64,000 nt of DNA from an uncultured Veillonella sp. (GTDB lineage Bacteria; Bacillota; Negativicutes; Veillonellales; Veillonellaceae): the NCBI RefSeq assembly GCF_900545795.1, contig NZ_URAR01000002.1, positions 106,248 to 170,247 of the forward strand. The letters run 5' to 3'. A model generated the notes under the pieces. That model did no database searches, was not told where the DNA came from, and saw only the letters and a program-made list of their open reading frames with translations. Below, piece by piece: positions 53,111-62,375 of this stretch; positions within the stretch are counted from its first letter, which is position 1, and every line of letters begins with the position of its first letter. The translations under genes and the position numbers were made by a program.

Positions 53111-53926
53111 ATGAACTTTTCAGTGCGCACAGAAGTCTGTGTACGGTGTAATATGTGTGTGGCAGAGTGTCCCACAGGATTATTGATAATGACTGATGAT
53201 GGGCCTGCAGCTGGTCGTGGCAGTTGTATTAAATGTGGCCACTGTGTAGCTATTTGTCCAACAGAAGCGATTGACTATGATTTGACGCCGCGAGCAGAGC
53301 AAACAAAAGTGGGCGATTATAAAGTACTTACGCCAGAAGAGGCAGAGCAATTTATGCGCTATCGCCGGTCCATTCGTATTTTCAAGGATAAGCAAGTGCC
53401 TAAAGAGGACATCATGCGTCTATTGGATATAGCGCGTATGGCACCAACTGGTTCCAATCGTCAAGGCGTGTCTTATCGTGTTATCCAAGATAAAGATACC
53501 TTGGCAGCCATTAGTCAGCATGTGATGGAATGGATGCATAAGATGGGGAAAGTGAATGGGCGCATGCGTTTATATGCGCGCAATGCTGATTGCTACAATG
53601 ACACAGGGCGTGATTTTATCTTGCATAAAGCGCCTGCCTTAGTGTTGGCCTTGAGTAAGGCGACGGACACAGAAAGTGGTCATGATAATGGACATTTTGC
53701 TTTAACCTATGCAGAACTATTTGCACCAACCTTAGGTTTAGGGACTTGTTGGTCAGGTTTTGTGGAATTTTGTGCAGAAGCAGGCTATACGCCATTATTA
53801 GAAGCACTACAACTTCCAGAGGGATACAAAGTCGCAGGGGCGATTATGGTGGGGTATCCGCAATATAAATATCGTTATATGCCAGAGAGAGAGCCTTTAG
53901 AAGTCTTTTTTGATGAGGAGGTTTAA
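53111..53926 (+). CDS. Ferredoxin-fused nitroreductase-family flavoprotein
   Basis: A 271-aa protein with an N-terminal 2x[4Fe-4S] ferredoxin module (Cys10, 13, 16, 20 in CVRCNMCVAEC; Cys39, 42, 45, 49 in CIKCGHCVAIC), joined to an FMN-binding nitroreductase domain from about residue 80 (RRSIRIFKDK, MAPTGSNRQG, LGLGTCWSGF). It probably takes electrons from the clusters to reduce an unknown acceptor on FMN. ATG 53111 has TTGGAGGG at 7 bases. The next gene, threonine dehydratase, starts 1 base after the stop, so they are coupled. Confidence 0.9.
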   Translation: MNFSVRTEVCVRCNMCVAECPTGLLIMTDDGPAAGRGSCIKCGHCVAICPTEAIDYDLTPRAEQTKVGDYKVLTPEEAEQFMRYRRSIRIFKDKQVPKEDIMRLLDIARMAPTGSNRQGVSYRVIQDKDTLAAISQHVMEWMHKMGKVNGRMRLYARNADCYNDTGRDFILHKAPALVLALSKATDTESGHDNGHFALTYAELFAPTLGLGTCWSGFVEFCAEAGYTPLLEALQLPEGYKVAGAIMVGYPQYKYRYMPEREPLEVFFDEEV

Positions 53927-53927
53927 A

Positions 53928-55148
53928 ATGGCACAAGCTATGGTTACATTGGACATGATTGAAGCAGCGAGGGAACGATTAAAAGGTGTGGCACAACGGA
54001 CCGCAATTATGCAGTCTACATCGATTAGTCAGCGCTGTGGTTGCGAAGTGTATTTGAAAATGGAAAATTTTCAGCGCACAGGTTCTTTTAAATTGAGAGG
54101 TGCTTATAATAAAGTGGCCTCCCTGACTAATGAAGAACGGGCTTTGGGAATTGTGGCATCTTCTGCGGGGAATCATGCGCAGGGCGTAGCTTTAGCAGCT
54201 AAGGAATATGGTTGCAAGGCGACGATTTGTATGCCTTCCAATGCGCCTTTATCAAAGGTTGAAGCAACCTTAAGTTATGGTGCTGATGTAGTATTAGCTG
54301 GCGATTTTTATGCAGATGCCTATGAAGAGGCATGCCGTTTGCAAAAGGAAAAAGGCTATACATTTTGTCATCCTTTTGACGATCCAGTCGTTATTGCTGG
54401 TCAAGGGACGATTGGGTTAGAAATATTAGACGAAGTCCCTGATGCGGATGTAATTATCGTTCCCGTTGGGGGAGGCGGTTTAATTGCGGGCGTAGCAGCG
54501 GCAGTAAAAGCGATTCGTCCGTCTATTCGCGTTATTGGCGTACAAACGGCTAATATGCCATCTATGCAAGCGTCCATAGCGGAAGGTCATTTAGTGACTG
54601 TGCCAGCCAATAAGAGCTTGGCTGATGGGATTGCTGTAGGTACACCAGGGACATTGACGTTTCAATTAGTAGAAGACTATGTGGATGAAGTAGTAACGGT
54701 AACAGAGTCGGAAATTGCGGAGTCCATTTTGTTCTTATTAGAGCGTGTAAAAACTGCTGTAGAAGGCGCTGGTGCGTGTCCGGTAGCAGCTATGATTAAT
54801 GATAAAATCGATGGCTTAGCAGGCAAGAAAGTAGTGGCCCTTGTCAGTGGTGGTAACATTGACGTGAATATGATTGACCGTATTATTAATAATGGCCTAG
54901 TTCAATCCTGGCGTCGCATTTACTTAGATGTAATTGTACAAGATAGACCGCATGTATTATCTACTTTGACTGGTTTAATTTCAGATACGAATGCCAATAT
55001 TTTGAGTATATGGCATGACCGGAGTCAACGCGATATTGAAGTTGGCTATGTACATGTGGCCTTAGAAATAGAAACCATGGGCGAAAAGCATGTAAAAAAT
55101 TTACAGCAAAAGCTAATCGATCATGGGTTCCCGGCAGTACTAAAATAA
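53928..55148 (+). CDS. ilvA: Threonine ammonia-lyase (threonine dehydratase)
   Basis: A PLP enzyme converting threonine to 2-oxobutyrate and ammonia (406 aa). The PLP Lys55 is in SFKLRGAYNK, the phosphate-cup glycine loop is VGGGGLIAG, and SAGNHAQGVA is the substrate loop. A C-terminal ACT-type domain (about 325-406) suggests allosteric control. The length fits the catabolic form with a single regulatory domain rather than the 510-aa biosynthetic IlvA, so tdcB-like naming is also possible. ATG 53928 has GAGGAGG at 6 bases. Confidence 0.9.
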   Translation: MAQAMVTLDMIEAARERLKGVAQRTAIMQSTSISQRCGCEVYLKMENFQRTGSFKLRGAYNKVASLTNEERALGIVASSAGNHAQGVALAAKEYGCKATICMPSNAPLSKVEATLSYGADVVLAGDFYADAYEEACRLQKEKGYTFCHPFDDPVVIAGQGTIGLEILDEVPDADVIIVPVGGGGLIAGVAAAVKAIRPSIRVIGVQTANMPSMQASIAEGHLVTVPANKSLADGIAVGTPGTLTFQLVEDYVDEVVTVTESEIAESILFLLERVKTAVEGAGACPVAAMINDKIDGLAGKKVVALVSGGNIDVNMIDRIINNGLVQSWRRIYLDVIVQDRPHVLSTLTGLISDTNANILSIWHDRSQRDIEVGYVHVALEIETMGEKHVKNLQQKLIDHGFPAVLK

Positions 55149-55158
55149 TAGCAGAATA

Positions 55159-55192
55159 ACTACCTACGGGCTTTGCTCGTAGGTAGCTTAAG
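55159..55192 (+). terminator. Weak terminator/attenuator between threonine dehydratase and permease genes
   Basis: An 11-bp stem (55160-55170 with 55176-55186, one G-U pair) with a 5-base loop, followed by only a mixed TTAAGTTTT tail. Partial read-through into the permease gene is likely. Confidence 0.6.
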
Positions 55193-55229
55193 TTTTACAA
55201 GTAGTATCATTTTTGAGGAGAAGTTTTTT

Positions 55230-56615
55230 ATGGAGTCAGAACAATTAGGTCGTCATTTAAAGCCCCGTCATGTGGAGATGATTGCCCTAGGCGGGACTAT
55301 TGGGGTTGGTTTGTTTATGGGGTCTGCCAGTACAATTCAAACGGCAGGCCCTTCCGTATTGTTATGCTATGCCTTTACGGGTGTGGTGATGTTTCTAATT
55401 ATGCGGATTATGGGGGAGATGCTGTATTTAGAGCCAGTGCCAGGCTCGTTTGCTGCTTATGGCTATCGTTATATTTCTCCTTATGTGGGATTTATAACGG
55501 CCTGGTGTTATTGGTTTATGTGGATATCGGTGGGCATGGCAGAGGTTACAGCAGTAGGGATTTATATGAGCTATTGGTTCCCTGAGTTGCCACACTGGAT
55601 ATCGGCACTCGTAGGCATGGCGATTATTGTTATGGCCAATTTAGCGTCTGTTAAATATTACGGAGAGTTCGAGTTTTGGTTCGCCCTCATCAAGGTATCT
55701 ACCATTGTATTTATGCTCGTAGTAGGGGCTGGTCTTATTTTATTTGGTTTTGGCAATGGCGGTGTAGCCATTGGATTTTCTAATCTATGGGCTCATGGGG
55801 GATTCTTTCCCCATGGCATTAGTGGCATGCTAGCGGCTATGTGCGTAGTGGCGGCAGCCTTTCAAGGCGTAGAATTAGTCGGTATTACTGCAGGGGAAGC
55901 GCAGAACCCTCGCCATACTTTGGTGAAAGCTGTTAAAAGCATTGTATGGCGCATTTTGATTTTTTATGTAGGCGCTATTTTTGTTATTCTCTGTATTTAT
56001 CCTTGGAATGAATTGAGCTTTGTAGGAAGTCCTTTTGTACAAACGTTTTCTCGTGTAGGTATTGCGAGTGCTGCAGGGCTCATTAATTTTGTAGTACTAA
56101 CGGCTGCTTTGTCGGGTTGCAATAGTGGTATTTATAGCTGTGGTCGCATGTTGTACACCTTGGCTAAAAATGGGCAAGCGCCTAAAATGTTTACTAAATT
56201 GTCTAAGTCTGGCGTACCGCGCAATGGCATTTATGTGTCCATGTGCAGTTTGGGCTTTGGCGTATTTTTAAATTACTTAATGCCTAATTCTGAACTCTTC
56301 CTATATATTTATAGTGCTAGTGTATTTCCTGCCATGGTGTCTTGGTTTGTACTCGCCGGGGCGCAGAAGAAGTTTAGAGAGCGTTGGGGTGCTGAAATTA
56401 TTGCGAAACATCCATTTAAATCGCCTTGGTATCCGTATTCAAACTATTTTTGCTTACTCTTTTTAGTATTAGTGACTATTGGTATGTGGTGGAATGAAGA
56501 TACGCGCTTATCGCTTATTATTGGATGGGCCTTTATTGCCATCATTACAGTAGCCTATTATGCAGCTGGCATATATAAACGACCTATTGTGCATGAAGAG
56601 TATAAGGGCGAGTAA
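55230..56615 (+). CDS. Amino-acid permease, APC family (GABA/LysP/ProY type)
   Basis: A proton-coupled amino-acid importer of 461 aa with 12 membrane helices. It begins RHLKPRHVEMIALGGTIGVGLFMGSAS, the helix-1 substrate-binding unwinding of the AAT branch. Other family marks are ITAGEAQNPRHTLVKAVKS and the SGCNSGIYSCGRMLYTLAK loop. ATG 55230 with GAGGAG upstream is chosen. It lies after threonine dehydratase and before an orphan MetQ, so the substrate could be threonine or another amino acid; unproven. Confidence 0.88.
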   Translation: MESEQLGRHLKPRHVEMIALGGTIGVGLFMGSASTIQTAGPSVLLCYAFTGVVMFLIMRIMGEMLYLEPVPGSFAAYGYRYISPYVGFITAWCYWFMWISVGMAEVTAVGIYMSYWFPELPHWISALVGMAIIVMANLASVKYYGEFEFWFALIKVSTIVFMLVVGAGLILFGFGNGGVAIGFSNLWAHGGFFPHGISGMLAAMCVVAAAFQGVELVGITAGEAQNPRHTLVKAVKSIVWRILIFYVGAIFVILCIYPWNELSFVGSPFVQTFSRVGIASAAGLINFVVLTAALSGCNSGIYSCGRMLYTLAKNGQAPKMFTKLSKSGVPRNGIYVSMCSLGFGVFLNYLMPNSELFLYIYSASVFPAMVSWFVLAGAQKKFRERWGAEIIAKHPFKSPWYPYSNYFCLLFLVLVTIGMWWNEDTRLSLIIGWAFIAIITVAYYAAGIYKRPIVHEEYKGE

Positions 56616-56709
56616 GGCCCCTCTTTTCTAGTCTTCATTTATATGTTAGGATATATATAGTGGCGCTTGAGACGCCTGGGGGTATATTTTAGAAGAGAGA
56701 GGTATGTAT

Positions 56710-57528
56710 ATGAAATTGAAAAAATTAGTAGTACCTGTTTTAGCTGCTGTATTGGCACTAGGCATTGCTGGTTGTGGGTCTGATAATTCAGGCGGTTCCG
56801 CACAATCAAAGGAAATTAAGATTGGCGCTACCGCAGGGCCTCATGCAGAAGTGGTAGAAGCGGTGGCTAAAGAAGCTGCTAAAGAAGGCATTAACATTAA
56901 GTTGGTAGAGTTTTCAGATTATATTACACCAGATAAAGCCTTGGCCGATGGTGATTTAGATTTGAATAGCTATCAGCATAAGCCGTTTTTAGATAATTTT
57001 AACAAGCAAAATAATTCGAATTTAGTTCCTATTGGTAAAACCATTCTAATGCGTATGGGACTTTACAGTAATTCTGTAAAAGACGTAAAGGACATTCCTG
57101 ACGGAGCTATTGTAGCAGTGCCAAATGATCCAACTAATGGCGGTCGCGGTCTTGCTTTGTTGGCGAAGTCTGGTCTCATTGAATTGCGCGAAGGCGTAGG
57201 CTATAAGGCAACGGTAGCTGATGTTACTAGCAATCCTAAGAACTTGGTGATTAAAGAGTTGGAAGCGGCCCAATTGCCACGTAGTTTAGATGATGTGACT
57301 TTGGCAGCAATTCCTATGAATTACGTAATGAGTGCAGGCCTTGATGTAGAAAAGCAAGGTGTGTATTTAGAGCCTAAAGATGAGCCACTAGCTGTAATGG
57401 TATTAGCGGTGCGTGAAGCAGATAAAGATAATGCAACTTATAAACGCATTGCTGAGCTATTCCATTCAGAAGGTGTGAAGAAATTTATTGATGACACATA
57501 TCATGGTACAATTGTGCCAGCTGAATAA
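56710..57528 (+). CDS. metQ: MetQ/NlpA-family substrate-binding lipoprotein
   Basis: A periplasmic lipoprotein (272 aa) that binds D/L-methionine for the MetNIQ importer. The lipobox LGIAGC follows a signal peptide (Cys at about residue 22). Family blocks are KIGATAGPHAEVVE, FSDYITPDKALADGDLDLN, then QHKPFLDNF and AIPMNYVMSAGL. ATG 56710 is preferred because AGAGAGG is too close to an ATG 6 bases upstream. No metN or metI lies in this window, so it is an orphan binding protein or is served by a distant transporter. Confidence 0.9.
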   Translation: MKLKKLVVPVLAAVLALGIAGCGSDNSGGSAQSKEIKIGATAGPHAEVVEAVAKEAAKEGINIKLVEFSDYITPDKALADGDLDLNSYQHKPFLDNFNKQNNSNLVPIGKTILMRMGLYSNSVKDVKDIPDGAIVAVPNDPTNGGRGLALLAKSGLIELREGVGYKATVADVTSNPKNLVIKELEAAQLPRSLDDVTLAAIPMNYVMSAGLDVEKQGVYLEPKDEPLAVMVLAVREADKDNATYKRIAELFHSEGVKKFIDDTYHGTIVPAE

Positions 57529-57608
57529 TAAGATTAGAGTTTCATAAGTAAGCTAAGGCAATACATCGCTCCTGCTGAAAATGTAGTGAGTGATAACGTA
57601 TTAGAGAT

Positions 57609-57655
57609 AAGGGGGCTATAAAGGGAATGGTCACATTCCCTGGAGGCCCTTTTTA
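57609..57655 (+). terminator. Terminator after metQ-like gene
   Basis: An inner 8-bp stem AGGGAATG/CATTCCCT within an outer GGGCT/AGGCCC stem, followed by TTTTTA. The remainder of 57529-57874 shows no gene or other clear element. Confidence 0.82.
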
Positions 57656-57874
57656 TGTGCCAAATTTTGTGTATATGGCGTGTATTTGACAAGGGGTGTA
57701 TCCATCAAAGTAGTTCGTAGCTTGTAAAGAAAGCTGGAATCTAAGTCTTTGTGGGGAGGCGTGTTAATTCGCAATCTTTAAGTAAGAAAAGTCAAGATTT
57801 TCTATGATGAATAGGAAAAATTTTTGTATAATAGTAATTAGTAATCTATGTTTGATATGGAAAGGGGGATTTAC

Positions 57875-58819
57875 ATGATCAGTACAAAAGATGTGGAGCA
57901 ACGACTGCTCTGGCAATCCGCATGGCTCATGTTTTTAGTAGCTGTCAGCGGTACTGTGATGGGGGTTGTAACTGGATCATCAGCCGTTCTTTTAGATGGC
58001 GTGGTATCATTTATGGCCGTTATTATTAAAATTATGATGATTATGACCTCAAAGCTTATCTCCCGGGAAACGAGTAAACGATTTCAGTTTGGGTATTGGC
58101 AATTTGAGCCTCTCGTGTTGATGGTGGAAGGCTTCTTTACCTTGCTGTTTGTTTTATATGCATTTATGACCGGGGTTATTGATATTTTGGGGCAAGGACA
58201 TTCTGTTGAATCTGGTCCCATCGTAGTATATGCAGCATTTTTCACAATTGTGGACTCAGCGTATTATTTTTATGTGCATCACATCAATAAGCGCTTAAAG
58301 TCTAATTTAGTAAAGTTTGATAATATTAGTTGGTCCATTGATGCGGTCTTAGCCGCAGGGATTTTAATCAGCTTCTCTTTTGCTTGGGCTTTAGAGCAAA
58401 CTGATTGGGCACCTTATGCTCGCTATGTGGACTCGGTAGTTTTAATTGCCTTGTCCGTACAAATGATGCCGAGTGCTATTAAGATTTTAGTGCCTGCTAC
58501 TAAGCAGGTGCTAGGGGTGGCGCCAACTGAACTACATGAGCGCATCCAACGTATTATGGATGATTTTATGGCGCGCTATCATTTCAAAGACTATGTAAGT
58601 AGTGTGCAAGTGTATGGCAAAAGTAAGTTTATTGAAATCGATATTTTATTGCCTAAAAACTTTGAGGCACAACGCGTAGAAGATATGGATAAGATCCGCA
58701 ATGAGATTGACAATGAAATCGGCGGACGTTCCGATGAAAAATGGTTAACTATAACCTTTACTACTACCAAGCGGTGGATGGCAAAAGATTATTTATTAGA
58801 TGATGATGACGATGAATAG
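57875..58819 (+). CDS. CDF-family cation efflux protein
   Basis: A metal-ion exporter of 314 aa with six membrane helices (about 15-200) and a C-terminal cytoplasmic domain with the CDF beta-alpha-beta fold (about 215-300: VSSVQVYGKSKFIEIDI). The transport-site Asp residues are in helix 2 (VLLDGVVSF) and helix 5 (SWSIDAVLAAG); the second site residues differ from the usual HxxxD pairs, so the metal (Zn, Mn or Fe) is uncertain. The protein ends in an acidic run DDDDDE. ATG 57875 has AAAGGGGG at 7 bases. Confidence 0.83.
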   Translation: MISTKDVEQRLLWQSAWLMFLVAVSGTVMGVVTGSSAVLLDGVVSFMAVIIKIMMIMTSKLISRETSKRFQFGYWQFEPLVLMVEGFFTLLFVLYAFMTGVIDILGQGHSVESGPIVVYAAFFTIVDSAYYFYVHHINKRLKSNLVKFDNISWSIDAVLAAGILISFSFAWALEQTDWAPYARYVDSVVLIALSVQMMPSAIKILVPATKQVLGVAPTELHERIQRIMDDFMARYHFKDYVSSVQVYGKSKFIEIDILLPKNFEAQRVEDMDKIRNEIDNEIGGRSDEKWLTITFTTTKRWMAKDYLLDDDDDE

Positions 58820-58877
58820 GCATTGTTCTAAGTAACAATTCAGTGTCTAAGGCGAAGTTATTTAAGGAGGCCTTACT

Positions 58878-59447
58878 ATGACGAAAGAGGTTATTAGTCA
58901 AGCAGAATTGAAGAAAGCTGTGCATACAGCCGTTACGGAATTATTAAATGTGGCTCGTTTAGAGCGAGGCGATTTATTAGTAGTAGGTTGCTCTACCAGT
59001 GAAATCAGAGGATCTAAGATTGGTACTGATTCCGCTGAAGAGATGGGGCAAACTATTGTAGCAGCGCTTCAAGAAGTGCTTGTGCCAGCAGGGATTAATC
59101 TAGGTGTTCAATGCTGTGAACACTTAAACCGCGTTATTATTATTGAAAAGGCAGTGGCTAAAGCTCATAATTGGCCTATAGGGAATGTAGTGCCTCAATT
59201 GCATGCTGGTGGTGCCACCTCTATGGCCGCTTGGGCTACATTTAAAGAGCCAGTGGCGGTTGAACATGTGGAAGCTGAAGCAGGGCTTGATATTGGCGAT
59301 ACCTTTATTGGCATGCATTTAAAACCAGTAGTTGTACCAGTGCGCCTTAGCATTAAATCAATTGGGGAAGCGCATTTAACAGCAGCACGTATTCGCCCTA
59401 AATACATTGGTGGCCCACGCGCTGTGTATGATGATGCATTAATGTAG
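58878..59447 (+). CDS. UPF0340/YwlG-family protein
   Basis: A conserved 189-aa protein of the TIGR01440 (YwlG) family. Recognised by LLVVGCSTSEIRGSKIGTDSAEE, GVQCCEHLNRVIIIE and the terminal RPKYIGGPRAVYD. It has no membrane segment, so it is cytoplasmic; the biochemical role is not established. AAGGAGG precedes the ATG. It starts a three-gene run with a DUF3290 and a DUF421 protein at gaps of 15 and 6 bases. Confidence 0.88.
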   Translation: MTKEVISQAELKKAVHTAVTELLNVARLERGDLLVVGCSTSEIRGSKIGTDSAEEMGQTIVAALQEVLVPAGINLGVQCCEHLNRVIIIEKAVAKAHNWPIGNVVPQLHAGGATSMAAWATFKEPVAVEHVEAEAGLDIGDTFIGMHLKPVVVPVRLSIKSIGEAHLTAARIRPKYIGGPRAVYDDALM

Positions 59448-59462
59448 TAGGAGTGAGAACTT

Positions 59463-59918
59463 TTGGATTTTTACACATATGGCTATATTGTGCAGCAAGG
59501 ACAATTTAATGCAGTGGTACAGTATGGATTTTCCTTTCTGTTGCTCTTAGCCTTATTGGGGGCCAGTGTGCAATTCTTGCGCCATCGATTAAATAGTAAA
59601 TATCGTGATTTAACTATTTTACTGACTTTGGTTATTCTCTTTTTCTTGGGTTTGCGGTGGAATGAATATGATTCGTCCCTTCGCGATTCTGAAGGCTCCA
59701 CGCGGATGGCTTCCTTTATAACGAGTGCCTCTGAGCGATTAGGGACGCCTAAAGAACAAATCCGCGTCAATGCTACTCACATGAGCGATAATATTATAAT
59801 TAATGCCAATGACCGATTTTATCAGGTTCGTTTTACGAAAAACTTTGAAGCTTACTCCCTATCACAGGTTCATATGGTAAGTAGTAAGATTAATGTCATT
59901 GATGTATCAGAGGAGTAA
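59463..59918 (+). CDS. DUF3290-family membrane protein
   Basis: A 151-aa protein with two membrane helices (about 19-37 and 50-68) and a soluble C-terminal domain of about 80 residues that looks beta-rich. DUF3290 proteins are almost always next to a DUF421 (YetF) protein, as here, and the two probably form a complex. The start is TTG 59463 with GTAGGAG upstream. Function unknown. Confidence 0.82.
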   Translation: MDFYTYGYIVQQGQFNAVVQYGFSFLLLLALLGASVQFLRHRLNSKYRDLTILLTLVILFFLGLRWNEYDSSLRDSEGSTRMASFITSASERLGTPKEQIRVNATHMSDNIIINANDRFYQVRFTKNFEAYSLSQVHMVSSKINVIDVSEE

Positions 59919-59924
59919 AAGGGC

Positions 59925-60569
59925 ATGATGATAACTGGTTATACTTTGATTATGATAAAGCTCATATTGGGGATTATATGTCTTGTATTTCAAATTAATC
60001 TTATAGGCAAGGGAAATTTAGCGCCTAATTCGGCAGTGGATCAAGTACAAAATTATGTACTTGGTGGCATTATTGGGGGCGTAATTTATACGGAATCCAT
60101 CGGCGTATTACAATTTCTCTTAGTTTTAATTGGTTGGACTATCGTAGTCATGGGGCTACGCTTCTTGACTAAATATAGCCGCTTTGTAAAGAAATTAGTT
60201 GATGGCAATCCTGTTATTGTTGTCGATTATGGCGTGGTGCAAGTGGAAGAGTGCATGAAGCATGGTGTAAATGCAGGCGATTTACATTTGAAACTCAGGG
60301 CCGCTGGCATTGCGCGAGTGGGCGAGGTAAAACGAGCTGTTTTGGAACAGAATGGTCAATTAACGGTAGTTAAATACGGTGAAGATACAGTGCATTATCC
60401 ATTGATTGCTGATGGATTGGCTGATGAAAATGTACTCTCTTTGGTGGATAAAGATAGAGCATGGTTAGAGGAAAGTGTAGCAGCTCAGGGCTATACTATT
60501 TCGCAAGTGTATATGGCGGAGCTTGTACATGGCGATTTGGTGATTACACCTTATGCTGAAGAGCGTTAG
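59925..60569 (+). CDS. DUF421 (YetF-like) membrane protein
   Basis: A 214-aa protein with an N-terminal membrane part of three helices (about 8-90) and a cytoplasmic two-layer beta-alpha domain with VDGNPVIVVDYGVV (about 92-105) and the LHLKLRAAGIARVGEVKRAVLEQNG core typical of YetF. It follows DUF3290 by 6 bases. Family roles are unclear; spore- or stress-related functions have been suggested for Bacillus relatives. Confidence 0.87.
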   Translation: MMITGYTLIMIKLILGIICLVFQINLIGKGNLAPNSAVDQVQNYVLGGIIGGVIYTESIGVLQFLLVLIGWTIVVMGLRFLTKYSRFVKKLVDGNPVIVVDYGVVQVEECMKHGVNAGDLHLKLRAAGIARVGEVKRAVLEQNGQLTVVKYGEDTVHYPLIADGLADENVLSLVDKDRAWLEESVAAQGYTISQVYMAELVHGDLVITPYAEER

Positions 60570-60748
60570 TACTGGTCAGAATGTATAGACTTCGGGGCGG
60601 GCTATTTGCTTTGCAATGGTCAGTTGCGATGCTCTTTTATAGCGAAAACAAAGTATCAAGCGCTGTGAAATTTACTAAGTGGTTTATACATTAGGGCGTG
60701 TAGTTTTAGGATTAATAAGATAATGAATAGATAGTAGGAGGCCAATTC

Positions 60749-61018
60749 ATGCAGGGAATTCAAAGAGTATTAACAATTATTGCATTAGCATATATTATTT
60801 ACCACATATATTCTCATGGGTTTACAACGGTAAATGTACTGGCTGCTATATTACTAGTGTTTGCTGGCATTATGGAGTTGACTAAGAAACAGCGGAAAGC
60901 TAAATTAGATGCTTATATTAAGCGCAAAGAAGCTGAAATGTTGGCTGCAGAGGAAGCAAAGGCTGCTCAGGCAGCTAATGAGGCTGAAGCAGCTAAAGAT
61001 AGCAAGACTGAAAATTAG
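60749..61018 (+). CDS. Small membrane protein with charged helical tail
   Basis: An 89-aa protein with two membrane helices (about 5-22 and 26-45) and a C-terminal tail of Lys/Glu/Ala-rich coiled-coil type (KRKEAEMLAAEEAKAAQAAN). AGGAGG precedes the ATG. It is not a family I can name. It stands alone, 179 bases after the DUF421 gene and 194 before exonuclease III. Confidence 0.7.
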   Translation: MQGIQRVLTIIALAYIIYHIYSHGFTTVNVLAAILLVFAGIMELTKKQRKAKLDAYIKRKEAEMLAAEEAKAAQAANEAEAAKDSKTEN

Positions 61019-61212
61019 CAAGAATGATGCTATTATCGATAATAAATTGGATAAAAAACAGCGAATAAATGTTAACATTGCTGACACAGGTAATACGTAA
61101 GTAAAAAAGCAAATAGTAAGTAAAAAACAGATAATACATACAAATACTGCTAATAATAAGTGAGCATAAATGAAATTTTAGACATTGTAGAATTGTAGAA
61201 AAAGGAGTATAC

Positions 61213-61968
61213 ATGAAACTAATATCTTGGAATGTAAATGGACTTCGTGCGGCTGTAACTAAGGGCTTTATGGATAGTTTTGAAGCCTTAGATGCAGATA
61301 TGTTTTGTCTGCAGGAAACAAAGCTTCAGCCGGAACAAATTCAGCTCGAACTACCTGGTTATGAGCAGTACTGGAATAGTGCAGTAAAAAAAGGCTATAG
61401 TGGTACAGCTATTTTTACTCGTGTTAAGCCTTTGTCTGTAACAAATGGAATCGGTATTGAAGAACATGACCAAGAAGGACGTGTTATTACAGCAGAATTT
61501 GAAAATTTCTATTTAGTTACATGTTATACGCCTAATAGCCAACGCGAGTTAGCTCGTCTAGACTATCGCATGGAATGGGAAGATGCTTTTAGAGCCTTCT
61601 TATTAGAATTAGATAAAAAGAAACCAGTTATACTTTGCGGTGACCTCAATGTAGCTCATGAAGAGATCGATTTGAAGAATCCAAAGACAAACCGTAAGAA
61701 TGCAGGCTTTACTGATCAAGAGCGCGGTAAAATGACAGAGCTGTTGGCAGCTGGTTTTACTGATACATTCCGCAAATTGTATCCAGATACAATTGATGCA
61801 TATAGCTGGTGGTCCTACATGGGCAAAGCGCGCGACCGAAATGTAGGGTGGAGAATTGACTATTTTATTACGTCAAAATCCTTAGATGAGCAAATTGTAG
61901 ATGCTAAAATTCATCCACAAATTATGGGGAGCGATCACTGCCCTGTAGAACTCGATATTAATTTGTAA
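61213..61968 (+). CDS. Exodeoxyribonuclease III / AP endonuclease
   Basis: A DNA-repair enzyme (251 aa) cutting at abasic sites and removing 3' blocking groups. It begins [12 protein letters not shown] with the metal-binding Asn, then CLQETKL with the catalytic Glu, [27 protein letters not shown], and the terminal [10 protein letters not shown] with the Asp-His pair. It matches the ExoA form of Firmicutes. AAAGGAG precedes the ATG, and a terminator follows. Confidence 0.95.
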   Translation: MKLISWNVNGLRAAVTKGFMDSFEALDADMFCLQETKLQPEQIQLELPGYEQYWNSAVKKGYSGTAIFTRVKPLSVTNGIGIEEHDQEGRVITAEFENFYLVTCYTPNSQRELARLDYRMEWEDAFRAFLLELDKKKPVILCGDLNVAHEEIDLKNPKTNRKNAGFTDQERGKMTELLAAGFTDTFRKLYPDTIDAYSWWSYMGKARDRNVGWRIDYFITSKSLDEQIVDAKIHPQIMGSDHCPVELDINL

Positions 61969-61995
61969 GCTTAATAAGAGATATATTAAATAGAC

Positions 61996-62028
61996 GCCGA
62001 GTCATCTTGTAAGATGGCTCGGCTTTTT
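61996..62028 (+). terminator. Terminator of the exonuclease III gene
   Basis: An 11-13-bp stem (61996-62008 with 62011-62023, one G-U pair) ending in TTTTTCTTT. Confidence 0.9.
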
Positions 62029-62090
62029 CTTTGTCATATTGCTTGCTATGGGGCAAAGCATGCCCGGAGGGTACTTCACAGTTTTCATAT

Positions 62091-62164
62091 TCTATAGATT
62101 GTGCAAAATGACCTAAAAATATCTATATGGAATAGTCATATATAGGTAAAAATCTATAGATTGT
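62091..62164. repeat. Direct repeat TCTATAGATTGT, two copies 62 bp apart
   Basis: The 12-base sequence occurs at 62091-62102 and 62153-62164; each contains the palindrome TCTATAGA. They lie 210-285 bases upstream of glutamate dehydrogenase and could be regulator-binding sites. Confidence 0.5.
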
Positions 62165-62295
62165 TGATGCTTTTGTGGCAAGAACTTTTATAATAGGCTA
62201 TTGTTCGTCTATGACTTAATAGCATAGGTAAAATTCGATATTTAAAATAATGGTAGGTTTTAGCGTGACCTTGTGTTATAGTTGAATTAAAGATT

Positions 62296-62358
62296 AATAA
62301 AGTCTTTTATTTACTTCTCTAAGATGAATCTAGAGGAAGTAAGTACTTTATTTTTTAT
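62296..62358 (+). promoter_or_regulatory. Leader hairpin with T-run before glutamate dehydrogenase (possible attenuator)
   Basis: AATAAAGT (62296-62303) pairs with ACTTTATT (62345-62352), an inner imperfect stem TTACTTC/GGAAGTAA extends it, and TTTTAT follows at once. The ribosome site GTGAGGAG begins at 62361 and the ATG at 62376, so this terminator-like fold sits within the mRNA leader. Confidence 0.5.
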
Positions 62359-62375
62359 ATGTGAGGAGATAAAAT

